Positions 5,348 to 11,033 of a stretch of 11,033 nucleotides of DNA are shown piece by piece; the stretch's first letter is position 1, and the number at the start of each line of letters is the position of its first letter. Below the pieces are notes generated by a model. It had not been told where the DNA came from. It ran no database searches and was given only the letters and a program-made list of their open reading frames with translations. Position numbers and translations under genes: made by a program. The stretch lies in the NCBI GenBank assembly GCA_900556975.1, contig USQZ01000049.1:1-11033 (forward strand), given 5' to 3'. The DNA comes from an uncultured Clostridium sp. GTDB lineage: Bacteria; Bacillota; Clostridia; TANB77; CAG-508.

Positions 5348-5884
5348 ATGAAAAAAGTACGGCTTGTAGTGATGATGCTAGTGTTTATTTTAGGCATCAG
5401 TGGATGTTCTTTTTCTGGCGCGAGTGATTATGACTCAGTACGTGACATTTCTGATACGATAATCTATGTTGATTTTGAAACGAATGTTATGTATGCTTGG
5501 TGTAAGAGAGGATATGGCGGAGGATTTTCTGTAATGCTTAATCCAGATGGTTTACCAAAGTTATATGACAAGGCTACATCTAAATATACTAATATACGTG
5601 ATATTTCTGATACGATAATCTACGTTGATTTCGAAACGAATGTCATGTATGCTTGGTGTAAGAGGGGATATGGCGGAGGATTTTCTGTAATGCTTAATCC
5701 AGATGGTTTGCCAAAATTATATGACAAGGCTACATCAATATATACCAATGTACGTGATATTAATGATACAAATGTTTATGTTGATTTTGAAACAAATGTC
5801 ATGTATGCTTGGTGTAAGAGAGGATATGGAGGAGGATTTTCCATAATGCTGAAACCGAATGGTTTACCTAAGCTATATGAATAG
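5348..5884 (+). CDS. lipoprotein with three tandem DUF6440-like repeats
   Basis: Residues 1-20 are a lipoprotein signal: basic MKKVR, hydrophobic core, lipobox ISGC with Cys20 as the lipid site, so the protein should be anchored outside the cytoplasmic membrane. The rest is a 52-residue unit repeated two and a half times (31-82, 83-134, 135-178), each with YVDFETNVMYAWCKRGYGGG followed by FSVMLNPDGLPKLY. The pattern 'D.ET.V.Y......GY.GG...(M/L)L...G.P' is that of the small DUF6440 domain, normally present once per protein. Each unit carries one cysteine. GGGAGG precedes the ATG by seven bases. Function unknown; surface binding is a guess. The first two units are almost identical in DNA, so the expansion is recent. 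Confidence 0.85.
   Translation: MKKVRLVVMMLVFILGISGCSFSGASDYDSVRDISDTIIYVDFETNVMYAWCKRGYGGGFSVMLNPDGLPKLYDKATSKYTNIRDISDTIIYVDFETNVMYAWCKRGYGGGFSVMLNPDGLPKLYDKATSIYTNVRDINDTNVYVDFETNVMYAWCKRGYGGGFSIMLKPNGLPKLYE
5438..5881 (+). repeat. 156-base in-frame tandem repeat, 2.85 copies
   Basis: Units 5438-5593, 5594-5749 and a partial third 5750-5881. Units 1 and 2 differ at few positions, mostly silent; unit 3 is more diverged (ND for SD, NV for II, KPN for NPD). This indicates a duplication by slippage or unequal crossing-over, with the third unit the oldest. Confidence 0.9.
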
Positions 5885-5942
5885 CATCTAGTGATTGAAC
5901 AAAGAAGTAGTGGTATTTTTGATAATAATATGAAGTAATAAG

Positions 5943-5982
5943 AAGAAAGTGAGCAATTTGAAAAATGTTCACTTTCTTTTTT
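5943..5982 (+). terminator. intrinsic terminator after the repeat lipoprotein
   Basis: Thirteen pairs between 5943-5955 and 5966-5978 (one G-T), ten-base loop, then a T run to 5982. A TATAAT at 5994-5999 immediately after may be the -10 box of the next gene. Confidence 0.82.
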
Positions 5983-6071
5983 CAAAAGTGTGTTATAATT
6001 TATATGCTATTTTAATAAAAAAAATTAAGAATCTTAATAAATGAGAGATTAATAATGAAGGGAAGATATAT

Positions 6072-6569
6072 ATGGAGAAACATGAATTAGTAGATGTTGA
6101 GGGAAATAAAACTGGTAAGGTTTTAACACATGAAGAAATACGTGATATAAATAATATTCCTAAGGGATATTATATGTCAGTTGTAGGAGTTGTTATTCTT
6201 AATGAGGATAATAAGATTTTAATGCAAAAAAGAAGTAGGTTTAAGAGATCTAATCCAGGAAAATGGGGAATATGTGGTGGTAAGGTTGATTTTGGGGAGT
6301 CAACAGTTGAAGCGAGTATTCGTGAGACTTCTGAAGAAATTGGTGTTCAGTTGGATAAGGATGATTTAAAACTTTTGAGTGTAAATGCTGGCGAAAAGGC
6401 AGTTTATACAGTGTATTATGCTAAAAAGAATATAAGTGTGGGAGATTGTAAGATACAAGAGAAAGAACTTGAAGAAGTGAAGTATTTTGATATAGATGAG
6501 ATAGCTGATTTAGATAATGAAGGTGTTGAATGGTTAGATAGTTTGAAAAAAATTGTTAAGGTTGATTGA
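6072..6569 (+). CDS. Nudix hydrolase, isopentenyl-diphosphate isomerase-like subgroup, 165 residues
   Basis: The complete Nudix box is at residues 70-92: G70, E76, R84-E85, E88-E89, G91. The N-terminus, ELVDVEGNKTGKVLTHEEIR, followed by a strand with VVGVVILNEDNKILMQKRS, is the layout of the Nudix group related to IPP isomerase and YfcD, in which the domain follows a short 'D..G...G' hairpin. True IPP isomerases need a catalytic cysteine and glutamate in specific contexts that I do not see, so a hydrolase is more likely. The substrate is unknown. The ribosome site is GAAGGGAAG, before ATG 6072; a -10-like TATAAT lies at 5994-5999. No downstream terminator is clear. It is unlike the Nudix gene at 2917 outside the box, so the two are not a recent duplication. 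Confidence 0.88.
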   Translation: MEKHELVDVEGNKTGKVLTHEEIRDINNIPKGYYMSVVGVVILNEDNKILMQKRSRFKRSNPGKWGICGGKVDFGESTVEASIRETSEEIGVQLDKDDLKLLSVNAGEKAVYTVYYAKKNISVGDCKIQEKELEEVKYFDIDEIADLDNEGVEWLDSLKKIVKVD

Positions 6570-6582
6570 TTGCCTGAAATAC

Positions 6583-6611
6583 TTGAAAAATAAGGCTTTT
6601 TATGATATAGT
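6583..6611 (+). promoter_or_regulatory. possible promoter for the two-helix membrane protein
   Basis: TTGAAA (6583-6588), 17-base spacer, TATAGT (6606-6611), just past the upstream Nudix stop. It would give a leader of about 90 bases carrying hairpins and a short open frame. Confidence 0.4.
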
Positions 6612-6624
6612 ATATAAAGTTTTA

Positions 6625-6654
6625 AGATTATTTAAAAATAATCTCCTTTAGGAG
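6625..6654 (+). promoter_or_regulatory. overlapping leader hairpins covering a ribosome-site-like GGAG
   Basis: AGATTATT/AATAATCT (6625-6632 with 6637-6644) and CTCC/GGAG (6643-6646 with 6651-6654) share two bases and exclude each other in part. The GGAG lies just before the ATG of a 17-codon leader frame at 6658. Confidence 0.35.
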
Positions 6655-6657
6655 TTT

Positions 6658-6711
6658 ATGCATATAGAAACTATTAACAGCGCAATGATTATTGAAAGGA
6701 GAATTTTATGA
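6658..6711 (+). CDS. possible 17-residue leader peptide coupled to the membrane protein
   Basis: ATG 6658 encodes MHIETINSAMIIERRIL and stops at TGA 6709-6711, overlapping the ATG of the next gene as ATGA. This is the classic arrangement for translational coupling. A GGAG precedes the start, but with only three bases of spacing, and it can be hidden in a hairpin. There is no membrane or known attenuation motif. It may be chance. Confidence 0.28.
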   Translation: MHIETINSAMIIERRIL

Positions 6712-7184
6712 AGCGGATTATTGATGTGGTAACTGACTGGTTGTATGAACGCAAAGCAAATTGGAGAGAAACTTGCAGTGTTGTTATTGCAGTGATATGT
6801 ACAATTGTGGTAGGTGGCGCATTATTTATGTCTTGGGATAATACTCCTGCTACAGAGGAAGATTACCAACCATTGGAACACTATGCTGCGGATTTTCAAA
6901 AGAGATTTGATGCTCTTGTTGAAGATGACAATATACCTGGAGATGTTACTGCTACATTCAAGAATGATGAGTGCGAGCTTAGTGTGAGCTACAATCCGGA
7001 GAATAAGGAATACACCATAACTAAGAAAGATAATTCGGTGAGTTGGTGGGTGGCTGTAGCCTTGATATTCTTTGTATGTTTCTGGGTATTTAGCATTTCT
7101 TTTTCAGTGGTGGGAGCAGTTCTACTTGGCTTGAACAAACTACATGATGTCATTCGTAAGACTAAAGATAAAAAGAAGAAATAA
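6708..7184 (+). CDS. two-helix membrane protein, 158 residues, function unknown
   Basis: The chosen start has AAAGGAG seven bases upstream. Hydrophobic helices lie at about residues 23-42 and 112-142. Between them is an acidic, soluble stretch (about 45-110) with EEDYQPLEHYAADFQKRFDA and a strand-rich end ECELSVSYNPENKEYTITKK. The tail, RKTKDKKKK, is strongly basic, so both ends are probably cytoplasmic and the middle loop faces outward. The second helix is long and rich in aromatics (VSWWVAVALIFFVCFWVF). I do not recognise a family. It is a single-gene unit bracketed by its own promoter-like sequence and a strong terminator. Codon use is less A/T-rich than in the genes to either side, as in the two paralogous genes that follow, which suggests a shared origin. 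Confidence 0.8.
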   Translation: MKRIIDVVTDWLYERKANWRETCSVVIAVICTIVVGGALFMSWDNTPATEEDYQPLEHYAADFQKRFDALVEDDNIPGDVTATFKNDECELSVSYNPENKEYTITKKDNSVSWWVAVALIFFVCFWVFSISFSVVGAVLLGLNKLHDVIRKTKDKKKK

Positions 7185-7200
7185 GAGTTAACGTTTCGTG

Positions 7201-7232
7201 AAGCGGTGGCCTAAGTGAGGCTACCGCTTTTT
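7201..7232 (+). terminator. intrinsic terminator after the two-helix membrane protein
   Basis: Twelve pairs between 7201-7212 and 7218-7229 (one G-T) including AAGCGGT/ACCGCTT, five-base loop, then T's to 7232. Confidence 0.9.
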
Positions 7233-7272
7233 GTGTGAGAAAATTTGCAAAATGATGATGGAACTATCGTAT

Positions 7273-7301
7273 TTGCGTATTTTTTATGATTGTAGTATAA
7301 T
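7273..7301 (+). promoter_or_regulatory. promoter of the first paralogue, conserved with the second
   Basis: TTGCGT (7273-7278), 17-base spacer, TATAAT (7296-7301). The spacer and the bases after the -10 box closely match those at 8024-8052, so more than the two hexamers is conserved. Confidence 0.7.
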
Positions 7302-7392
7302 TTATGTATAAGGCGTTTGGCTGATTTTTGTAAACCTCGAGTTTACGTGTAACTGTTGACTGTTTAATAAAAAGAATTTTGGAGGTAGAGAA
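7302..7392 (+). ncRNA. conserved 5' leader with hairpin (copy 1)
   Basis: The leader contains TTTGGCT and, at 7330-7346, the hairpin GTAAAC-CTCGA-GTTTAC. The leader of the second paralogue has TTTGGCT and a hairpin with the same five-base loop size but a changed stem and loop. That points to a conserved RNA element, not simply copied DNA. GGAGG at 7381-7385 is the ribosome site. Confidence 0.42.
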
Positions 7393-7833
7393 ATGATGAA
7401 CGAAAGAACTAATAATATGCCGGAGAAGGCGTACATTGCTTATGCAATTGAAACCCCTGAGGTTGGAAAAAAGTATAGGTGTACACGGATACAGTATGAT
7501 CTTCATCAGAGAAGATTTATCGAGTATCCTTGCCTAACATCTACCGTGACGGAATTTGGGTATCTGTCAGATGATACGTATCTGGTGAAAACCAAAAACA
7601 CGTATTATGTGGTCAAGAATACTAAAATACCTGAGACAAACATCAAGTTTGGCGAACTGTATGAAGTTCCGAGAGTAGGCGAATCTATGATTTGCAAGAA
7701 ACTTGAAAACAAGAACGGCACTCTGGAGCGTGTTCCGTGGCATACGACTATGGTGTTTGCCACTGAATATATTGCGGGAATACTCCGCATTGAAACGAGA
7801 AACTCGATTTATTTCGCTCCACAGCCGATGTGA
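7393..7833 (+). CDS. two-repeat protein of an unrecognised family, paralogue 1 (146 residues)
   Basis: The protein has two copies of a roughly 55-residue unit, at about 21-75 and 92-142. Each has the order P.VG..Y.C, a variable charged stretch, (L/T)T(S/T)xV, then a strand ending (V/I)(K/E)T(K/R)N(T/S).Y. Unit A ends TYLVKTKNTYYVV, unit B LRIETRNSIYFA. The linker IKFGELYEVPRVGE is nearly the same as in the next gene. There is no signal peptide or membrane helix, so it is probably cytoplasmic. The all-strand pattern suggests a pair of small beta-barrel or SH3-like domains; that is inference. I chose the ATG at 7393 for its distance of seven bases from GGAGG; ATG 7396 is possible. It is a single-gene unit with its own promoter and terminator. 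G+C is higher than that of xerD. Confidence 0.82.
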   Translation: MMNERTNNMPEKAYIAYAIETPEVGKKYRCTRIQYDLHQRRFIEYPCLTSTVTEFGYLSDDTYLVKTKNTYYVVKNTKIPETNIKFGELYEVPRVGESMICKKLENKNGTLERVPWHTTMVFATEYIAGILRIETRNSIYFAPQPM

Positions 7834-7879
7834 TTTGTTGTAAGCTAAGTTAAGTTGTTAGTTGTTGTCATTGTTTCTG

Positions 7880-7906
7880 GACTCCCCATTATTGGGGAGT
7901 CTTTTC
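7880..7906 (+). terminator. intrinsic terminator after paralogue 1
   Basis: GACTCCCC (7880-7887) pairs with GGGGAGTC (7894-7901), plus one A-T inside, then CTTTTC. Confidence 0.9.
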
Positions 7907-8023
7907 TATGTATAAAAATATTATATTTATTTTAGAATTAGATTTGCTAGATAATTTTACTTGATGTATGGATTTACGATTAGTTGATCGTGATAATTTT
8001 TAAAATGAGTATAATATTTACAT

Positions 8024-8052
8024 TTGCATATTTTTTTAATTATAGGTATAAT
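8024..8052 (+). promoter_or_regulatory. promoter of the second paralogue
   Basis: TTGCAT (8024-8029), 17-base spacer, TATAAT (8047-8052), followed by TTATACATAAGCATTTGGCT, which parallels the same region of the first copy. Confidence 0.7.
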
Positions 8053-8154
8053 TTATACATAAGCATTTGGCTTTTGCTGAAAAAAAGAAACTTCACGTTT
8101 CCAGTTGTAGCAATGACATTTATTAATAAAAAAAATATTTAGGAGGTAACAATT
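8053..8154 (+). ncRNA. conserved 5' leader with hairpin (copy 2)
   Basis: The hairpin GAAAC-TTCAC-GTTTC is at 8087-8101. The second position of its stem (A-T) stands where copy 1 has T-A, and the loops differ, yet pairing is kept. TTTGGCT at 8066-8072 is shared. GGAGG sits just upstream of the ATG at 8155. Confidence 0.42.
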
Positions 8155-8565
8155 ATGTCAAAGTCAAAGAAAGTTAGATTAGCATTAGGTACAATTAAAC
8201 CTGTAAAGGGGAGCCGGTATGAGTGTACAGTTGTTGTAAGAAAAGGTCGTTGTGACTATGAAATGCAGGATGTTGTTACATCGACTGTGCAGTGGGTGTT
8301 TAAGGTAGGTGAAGTGTATCTCGTGGAAACACGGAACACAAGATACCTGGTCAAAGATCAGAATGCTCAGAGTAGTACAACAAAATTTGCGGGCATGTAT
8401 GAAACACCGCGAGTAGGAGATCAGTTTAGCTGTTTCGATGTTGCAGATGTTAATAAGGCAGAAAGAAGAGTTTACAGAACATCTACAGTTAAATCTGTTG
8501 ACTTTCTTTCACAGGAGGTGTGCGAAGTAAAAACAAAAAACAGTACTTATTATTGCTTGTTTTAG
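8155..8565 (+). CDS. two-repeat protein of an unrecognised family, paralogue 2 (136 residues)
   Basis: Same architecture as the preceding gene: unit A at about 16-68 (KPVKGSRYECTVVV ... VTSTVQWV ... VYLVETRNTRYLV) and unit B at 84-136 (TPRVGDQFSCFDVA ... RTSTVKSV ... CEVKTKNSTYYCLF). The linker TKFAGMYETPRVGD again matches. The protein ends directly at the last strand of unit B, which confirms where the unit ends. The N-terminus is basic (MSKSKKVRLA), which could favour nucleic-acid or membrane contact. It carries five cysteines, four of them in unit B. Divergence from paralogue 1 is considerable outside the motifs, so the duplication is old, while promoter, leader and layout are kept. It has its own terminator. 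No function can be assigned. Confidence 0.82.
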   Translation: MSKSKKVRLALGTIKPVKGSRYECTVVVRKGRCDYEMQDVVTSTVQWVFKVGEVYLVETRNTRYLVKDQNAQSSTTKFAGMYETPRVGDQFSCFDVADVNKAERRVYRTSTVKSVDFLSQEVCEVKTKNSTYYCLF

Positions 8566-8575
8566 TCATAGTTGG

Positions 8576-8607
8576 AATTTCTCCCCAGTTGGGGAGAAAT
8601 TTTTTTG
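8576..8607 (+). terminator. intrinsic terminator after paralogue 2
   Basis: AATTTCTCCCC (8576-8586) pairs perfectly with GGGGAGAAATT (8591-8601) around AGTT, then a long T run. Confidence 0.93.
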
Positions 8608-8701
8608 TATATTTATGTTTGAAATTGAAATAATATTTAGTAATATATAATTTTTTATGAAAGGATAAGGTTTAATTTTTAATTAAATTTAGGTGTTATT
8701 T

Positions 8702-8833
8702 ATGGATGATAAAAAGCCAAATACAACTATGTATGGTGAAGAGGTTTGCTCTGAATTTGTATGGCTTCCGCTTGATAAACAAAAAGAAAATGCCGATAAA
8801 CTAGCTAACATTACAAAAGAAAAGAAATCATAG
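8702..8833 (+). CDS. small hypothetical protein, 43 residues
   Basis: The frame MDDKKPNTTMYGEEVCSEFV then WLPLDKQKENADKLANITKEKKS is short and charged, with one cysteine and a predicted C-terminal helix. AGGTG lies eight bases before the ATG, a fair ribosome site. Composition and codon use look coding, and the length is below most gene-calling limits. It could equally be the surviving tail of a longer gene, because YGEEVCSEFVWLPL does not look like an N-terminus. Not recognised. Confidence 0.4.
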   Translation: MDDKKPNTTMYGEEVCSEFVWLPLDKQKENADKLANITKEKKS

Positions 8834-8865
8834 AAAGCAAAATTCTAATAAAACATTTTGATTGT

Positions 8866-8999
8866 TAAAAGAAAATATTGTATTTGATTTTTTGCTCCTT
8901 GCTAAAATCTTTTCCCACCTACTAAACTTCGTTTAGAAGGTTAGGGAAAAACTTTCAAACTGCGCGTCGCTAAAAAATCAAATACAATATTTTCTTTTA
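8866..8999. mobile_element. MITE-like element with 28-base perfect terminal inverted repeats
   Basis: Bases 8866-8893 are the exact reverse complement of 8972-8999. The 78-base centre holds a second nested hairpin (8910-8950) with TTTTCCC/GGGAAAA, ACCT/AGGT and CTAAAC/GTTTAG, and a G+C-rich GCGCGTCGC at 8962-8970. There is no coding frame of useful length. The flanks ATTTTGATTGTT and ATTTTGAAATTGTT are similar and might be an eroded target duplication. Alternatives are a large bidirectional terminator or a repeated palindromic element of this genome. Confidence 0.62.
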
Positions 9000-9066
9000 T
9001 TTTGAAATTGTTCTATGTTTGCATATTTTCTTTTATTTTGTAATTGCTTTATGTTTGCATAATTTC
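8995..9066. repeat. 36-base direct tandem repeat, two full copies and a partial third
   Basis: 8995-9030 and 9031-9066 differ at a handful of positions; 9067 onward begins a third copy (TTTATTTTAG) that soon diverges. Each contains ATGTTTGCAT. The first copy starts inside the end of the inverted-repeat element. It lies directly upstream of spoIIM and may affect that promoter. Confidence 0.8.
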
Positions 9067-9103
9067 TTTATTTTAGAATAGACATTGAAAAAAGGAGGAG
9101 CAA

Positions 9104-9715
9104 ATGAGGCAATTTATAAAATATTATTTTTCAAATAATTTAATGGAATATGTAAAGTTACTAGTTATTTTTGTTATTGGAATTGTTGTTTCAATAATTG
9201 TAATAAATAAATCTAGTGATACTCAGCAAATAGAAATTAGAAATTTTATTGATGCAAAGATAGAGACTGTGAAGACTAGCGAATATTCTGATAAAAGTGT
9301 TGTCCTTGTAAATTCTTTAAAAAAGAATGTTTCTGAATTTTCTATTGTTGTTTTTTTATCTTCAACGTTAATTGGAATTCCTATTGTTTACTATATTATT
9401 TTGAAAAGAGCGTTTTCAATTGGATATACTATTTCAGCGGTATTTGCTACACAAAGTGCTAAAACAGCCATTATTTTCATTTGTAATTCATTAGTTTTAC
9501 ATAATATAATATATATGATGTCTATATTTATGGTCTTAGTTTCGGGAATTAATTTTGTGAAAATTATAACGAAAAAAGGAGCTGGAGCCGTTAAGTTTGA
9601 GATATTTAGGTATATTATTTTTGTTTTAATTGCTTTGAGTTTAGTTATAATTTCTTCTTTTTTTGAAGCGTATATATCAACAAATTTTTTGTATTTGTTA
9701 AAAAAATATCTGTAA
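9104..9715 (+). CDS. spoIIM: stage II sporulation protein M
   Basis: A 203-residue membrane protein with about five hydrophobic segments (17-35, 77-99, 104-120, 121-153, 167-189). The segment LSSTLIGIPIVYYIILKRAF followed by SIGYTISAVFA, and a later LHNIIYM, matches the SpoIIM family. In this family, 'G.P......KGFS.GYT.S' and a proline- or histidine-containing loop before the next helix are typical. SpoIIM acts in the forespore-engulfment complex with SpoIID and SpoIIP and anchors it in the septal membrane. The start is set by AAAGGAGG six bases before the ATG. It is followed after 252 bases by xerD; these two genes are neighbours or near-neighbours in several endospore formers, which supports both calls. 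The intergenic gap holds two modest hairpins (9755-9803 and 9833-9853). Confidence 0.86.
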   Translation: MRQFIKYYFSNNLMEYVKLLVIFVIGIVVSIIVINKSSDTQQIEIRNFIDAKIETVKTSEYSDKSVVLVNSLKKNVSEFSIVVFLSSTLIGIPIVYYIILKRAFSIGYTISAVFATQSAKTAIIFICNSLVLHNIIYMMSIFMVLVSGINFVKIITKKGAGAVKFEIFRYIIFVLIALSLVIISSFFEAYISTNFLYLLKKYL

Positions 9716-9967
9716 AAAGTATTTACTTTTGGCGATAGTTTTGATATAACATAATACAGCAATAGGTTATGTAAATTATACAAAAGTATAGTTTTCTGCT
9801 GTAATGCTAATAATGATTTTTTATATTATATAGAGATTTGTAAAACAAATTTCGTGTGTGGACAGAGGCAATGTAATTAATGATTGTGTTTGTTTTATAA
9901 ATGATAAATTTTGATTTGCTAATTATAGCATGATGAATGTAGTATTTCGAATGGGGGACAAAATATA

Positions 9968-10849
9968 ATGGAAAAACAAATAAAACTTTTCTTAGAATTT
10001 TTAGAGAATGATAAAAAATTATCTGCAAATACATTGCAGTCTTATAGAAGAGATATTGTACAATTTCAAGAATATTTAGATAACGAAGGATTAGTTTATT
10101 CAAAATTAGGTCAACAAGAGATAAAAGATTACATTGAACATTTAAAAAAGATAGGAAAGAAAACTTCTACAATTTCTAGAAATTTAGCTTCTATTAGATC
10201 TTTTTATCAATATCAATTACGTGTAAAGAAAGTTAGAAAGGATCCAACAGAAGGTATGCAGTCTCCTAAAATTGAGAAAAAAGCACCTAGCATTTTATCT
10301 TCAGAAGAAGTTGAATTATTACTTGAACAACCAAAGGATGTTGATCTAAAAGGAATTAGAGATAAGGCAATGCTAGAATTTGCTTATGCTACTGGTATGA
10401 GAGTTACAGAAATTATTTCTTTGAATGTAGAGGATGTTGATTTTGATAAAGCTTTTGTTACTTGCACAAATGGTATTAAGAAAAGAAATATTCCTTTAGG
10501 GAATTTATCTATAAAAGCTTTGGATGAATATATGAAAAATGCTAGACCATATATGATAAAAAAGGAAGATGAAAAAGCTTTATTTGTTAATGTTAATGGT
10601 AAGAGATTAACAAGACAAGGTTTTTGGAAAATTATAAAATATTATAAAGAGCAAGCTCATATAACCAAAGATATTACTCCTCATGTTTTGAGACATTCTT
10701 TTGCAACACATCTTTTACAAAATGGTGCTGATTTGAAATCTATTCAAATGATGTTAGGTCATTCTGATATTTCATCAACACAAGTATATATGAAATTTCA
10801 AGATGAGACTTTAAGAAGTGTATATCATAAGGCTCATCCACGTGCGTAG
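9968..10849 (+). CDS. xerD: site-specific tyrosine recombinase XerD
   Basis: The 293-residue length is normal for Xer recombinases. The N-terminal SAM-like core-binding domain (about 1-90) has LSANTLQSYRRDI and SRNLASIRSFYQY. The catalytic domain carries all active-site residues: R145 in ATGMRVTEI, a lysine at 171-172 in the beta hairpin, H239 and R242 in HVLRHSFATHLL, H265 in LGHSDISST, and the nucleophile Y274 in TQVYMKF. XerC/XerD resolve chromosome dimers at dif, with FtsK. The spoIIM linkage and lack of an arm-binding domain favour chromosomal XerD over an element integrase, though the latter cannot be fully excluded. GGGGGA lies about nine bases before the ATG. Confidence 0.9.
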   Translation: MEKQIKLFLEFLENDKKLSANTLQSYRRDIVQFQEYLDNEGLVYSKLGQQEIKDYIEHLKKIGKKTSTISRNLASIRSFYQYQLRVKKVRKDPTEGMQSPKIEKKAPSILSSEEVELLLEQPKDVDLKGIRDKAMLEFAYATGMRVTEIISLNVEDVDFDKAFVTCTNGIKKRNIPLGNLSIKALDEYMKNARPYMIKKEDEKALFVNVNGKRLTRQGFWKIIKYYKEQAHITKDITPHVLRHSFATHLLQNGADLKSIQMMLGHSDISSTQVYMKFQDETLRSVYHKAHPRA

Positions 10850-10883
10850 TGTTTGAAATAAATTGTTTATATATGTATATTTG

Positions 10884-10920
10884 GAAATCTCAGTAATTTA
10901 TTATTGAGATTTCTTGCATT
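10884..10920 (+). terminator. intrinsic terminator after xerD
   Basis: Thirteen pairs between 10884-10896 and 10901-10913 (one G-T), including GAAATCTCA/TGAGATTTC, followed by TTGCATTTT, a moderate T tail. Confidence 0.78.
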
Positions 10921-10936
10921 TTCCAAGATTGTCTAC

Positions 10937-10965
10937 TTGACAAAACATTTTAATCCATATAAAAT
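10937..10965 (+). promoter_or_regulatory. sigma-A type promoter reading out of the window
   Basis: TTGACA (10937-10942), 17-base spacer, TAAAAT (10960-10965). No start codon with a ribosome site follows before the end, so the gene begins beyond 11033. Confidence 0.6.
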
Positions 10966-11033
10966 AGATATGGTTAGAATTAAAATATAAAATTTATTTA
11001 TGTTGTAAAATTTATATATTTAATGAACATTGA

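Noticed and set aside
7302..7392. Known riboswitch class (for example preQ1) in the paralogue leaders
   Set aside because: I could not match the core motifs of any class I know; only the hairpin and a short shared string are supported.
8894..8971. Integron attC site in the centre of the inverted-repeat element
   Set aside because: A GTTAGGG string is present but the paired R-box consensus ends are not satisfied, and no integron integrase is in view.
8995..9066. CRISPR-like direct repeats
   Set aside because: The 36-base copies are adjacent with no spacers, and no cas genes are present.
9755..9803. Terminator between spoIIM and xerD
   Set aside because: Only seven pairs (TACAGCA/TGCTGTA) with a 35-base loop and no T run.
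9391..10103. Minus-strand open frames opposite spoIIM and the start of xerD
   Set aside because: Shadows of A/T-rich coding DNA; no ribosome sites, and translations rich in Ile, Tyr and Lys without motifs.
9968..10849. Tyrosine recombinase as the integrase of an element inserted at the tRNA
   Set aside because: Length, lack of an arm-binding domain and the spoIIM neighbour favour chromosomal XerD; no att repeat of the tRNA end lies next to it.

Overview
The window looks like a Firmicutes (Clostridia-type) sequence, based on strong AGGAGG-like ribosome sites, TTGACA/TATAAT promoters, many hairpin-plus-T-run terminators, and spoIIM next to xerD, which points to an endospore former. It splits sharply in composition. 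Bases 1 to about 855 are roughly half G+C. Almost everything after is close to 30% G+C, except an interval around 6700-8570 that is visibly richer (about 40% in the lines I counted). The change falls at the 3' end of a tRNA-Leu gene. That fits either an element integrated at the tRNA or a chimeric assembly joined there; the sequence alone cannot decide.

Left block (1-930): the first 23 codons of an Orn/Lys/Arg decarboxylase and an overlapping six-helix membrane protein run leftward. A complete tRNA-Leu(UAG) with encoded CCA runs rightward. Two consensus promoters for the two directions are interleaved on the same 34 bases (648-681).

Middle block (930-4650) is mobile-element debris mixed with apparently intact small genes. 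It holds a secreted orphan protein, a probable relaxase C-terminal remnant, an orphan protein behind a long leader, a Nudix hydrolase, a broken DinD-like gene, a broken ORF6N antirepressor-like gene, and between those two a dense series of hairpins that may include a structured RNA ending in a terminator.

Small-gene block (4650-8835): a YjjX/DUF84-type nucleotide phosphatase, a lipoprotein made of three nearly identical DUF6440-like repeats, a second Nudix hydrolase, a two-helix membrane protein behind a possible leader peptide, and two tandem paralogous genes of an unrecognised two-repeat family. The two paralogues share a promoter and leader hairpin and each has its own terminator. Most are single-gene units, as in a gene-cassette or defence/accessory island. 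Three separate genes act, by family, on nucleotides or nucleotide-like diphosphates.

Right block (8866-11033): a MITE-like 134-base element with 28-base perfect inverted repeats, a 36-base tandem repeat, then spoIIM (engulfment) and xerD (chromosome dimer resolution), a terminator, and a promoter reading out of the window. This part looks like ordinary chromosome. All recognisable genes from the tRNA onward lie on the + strand.
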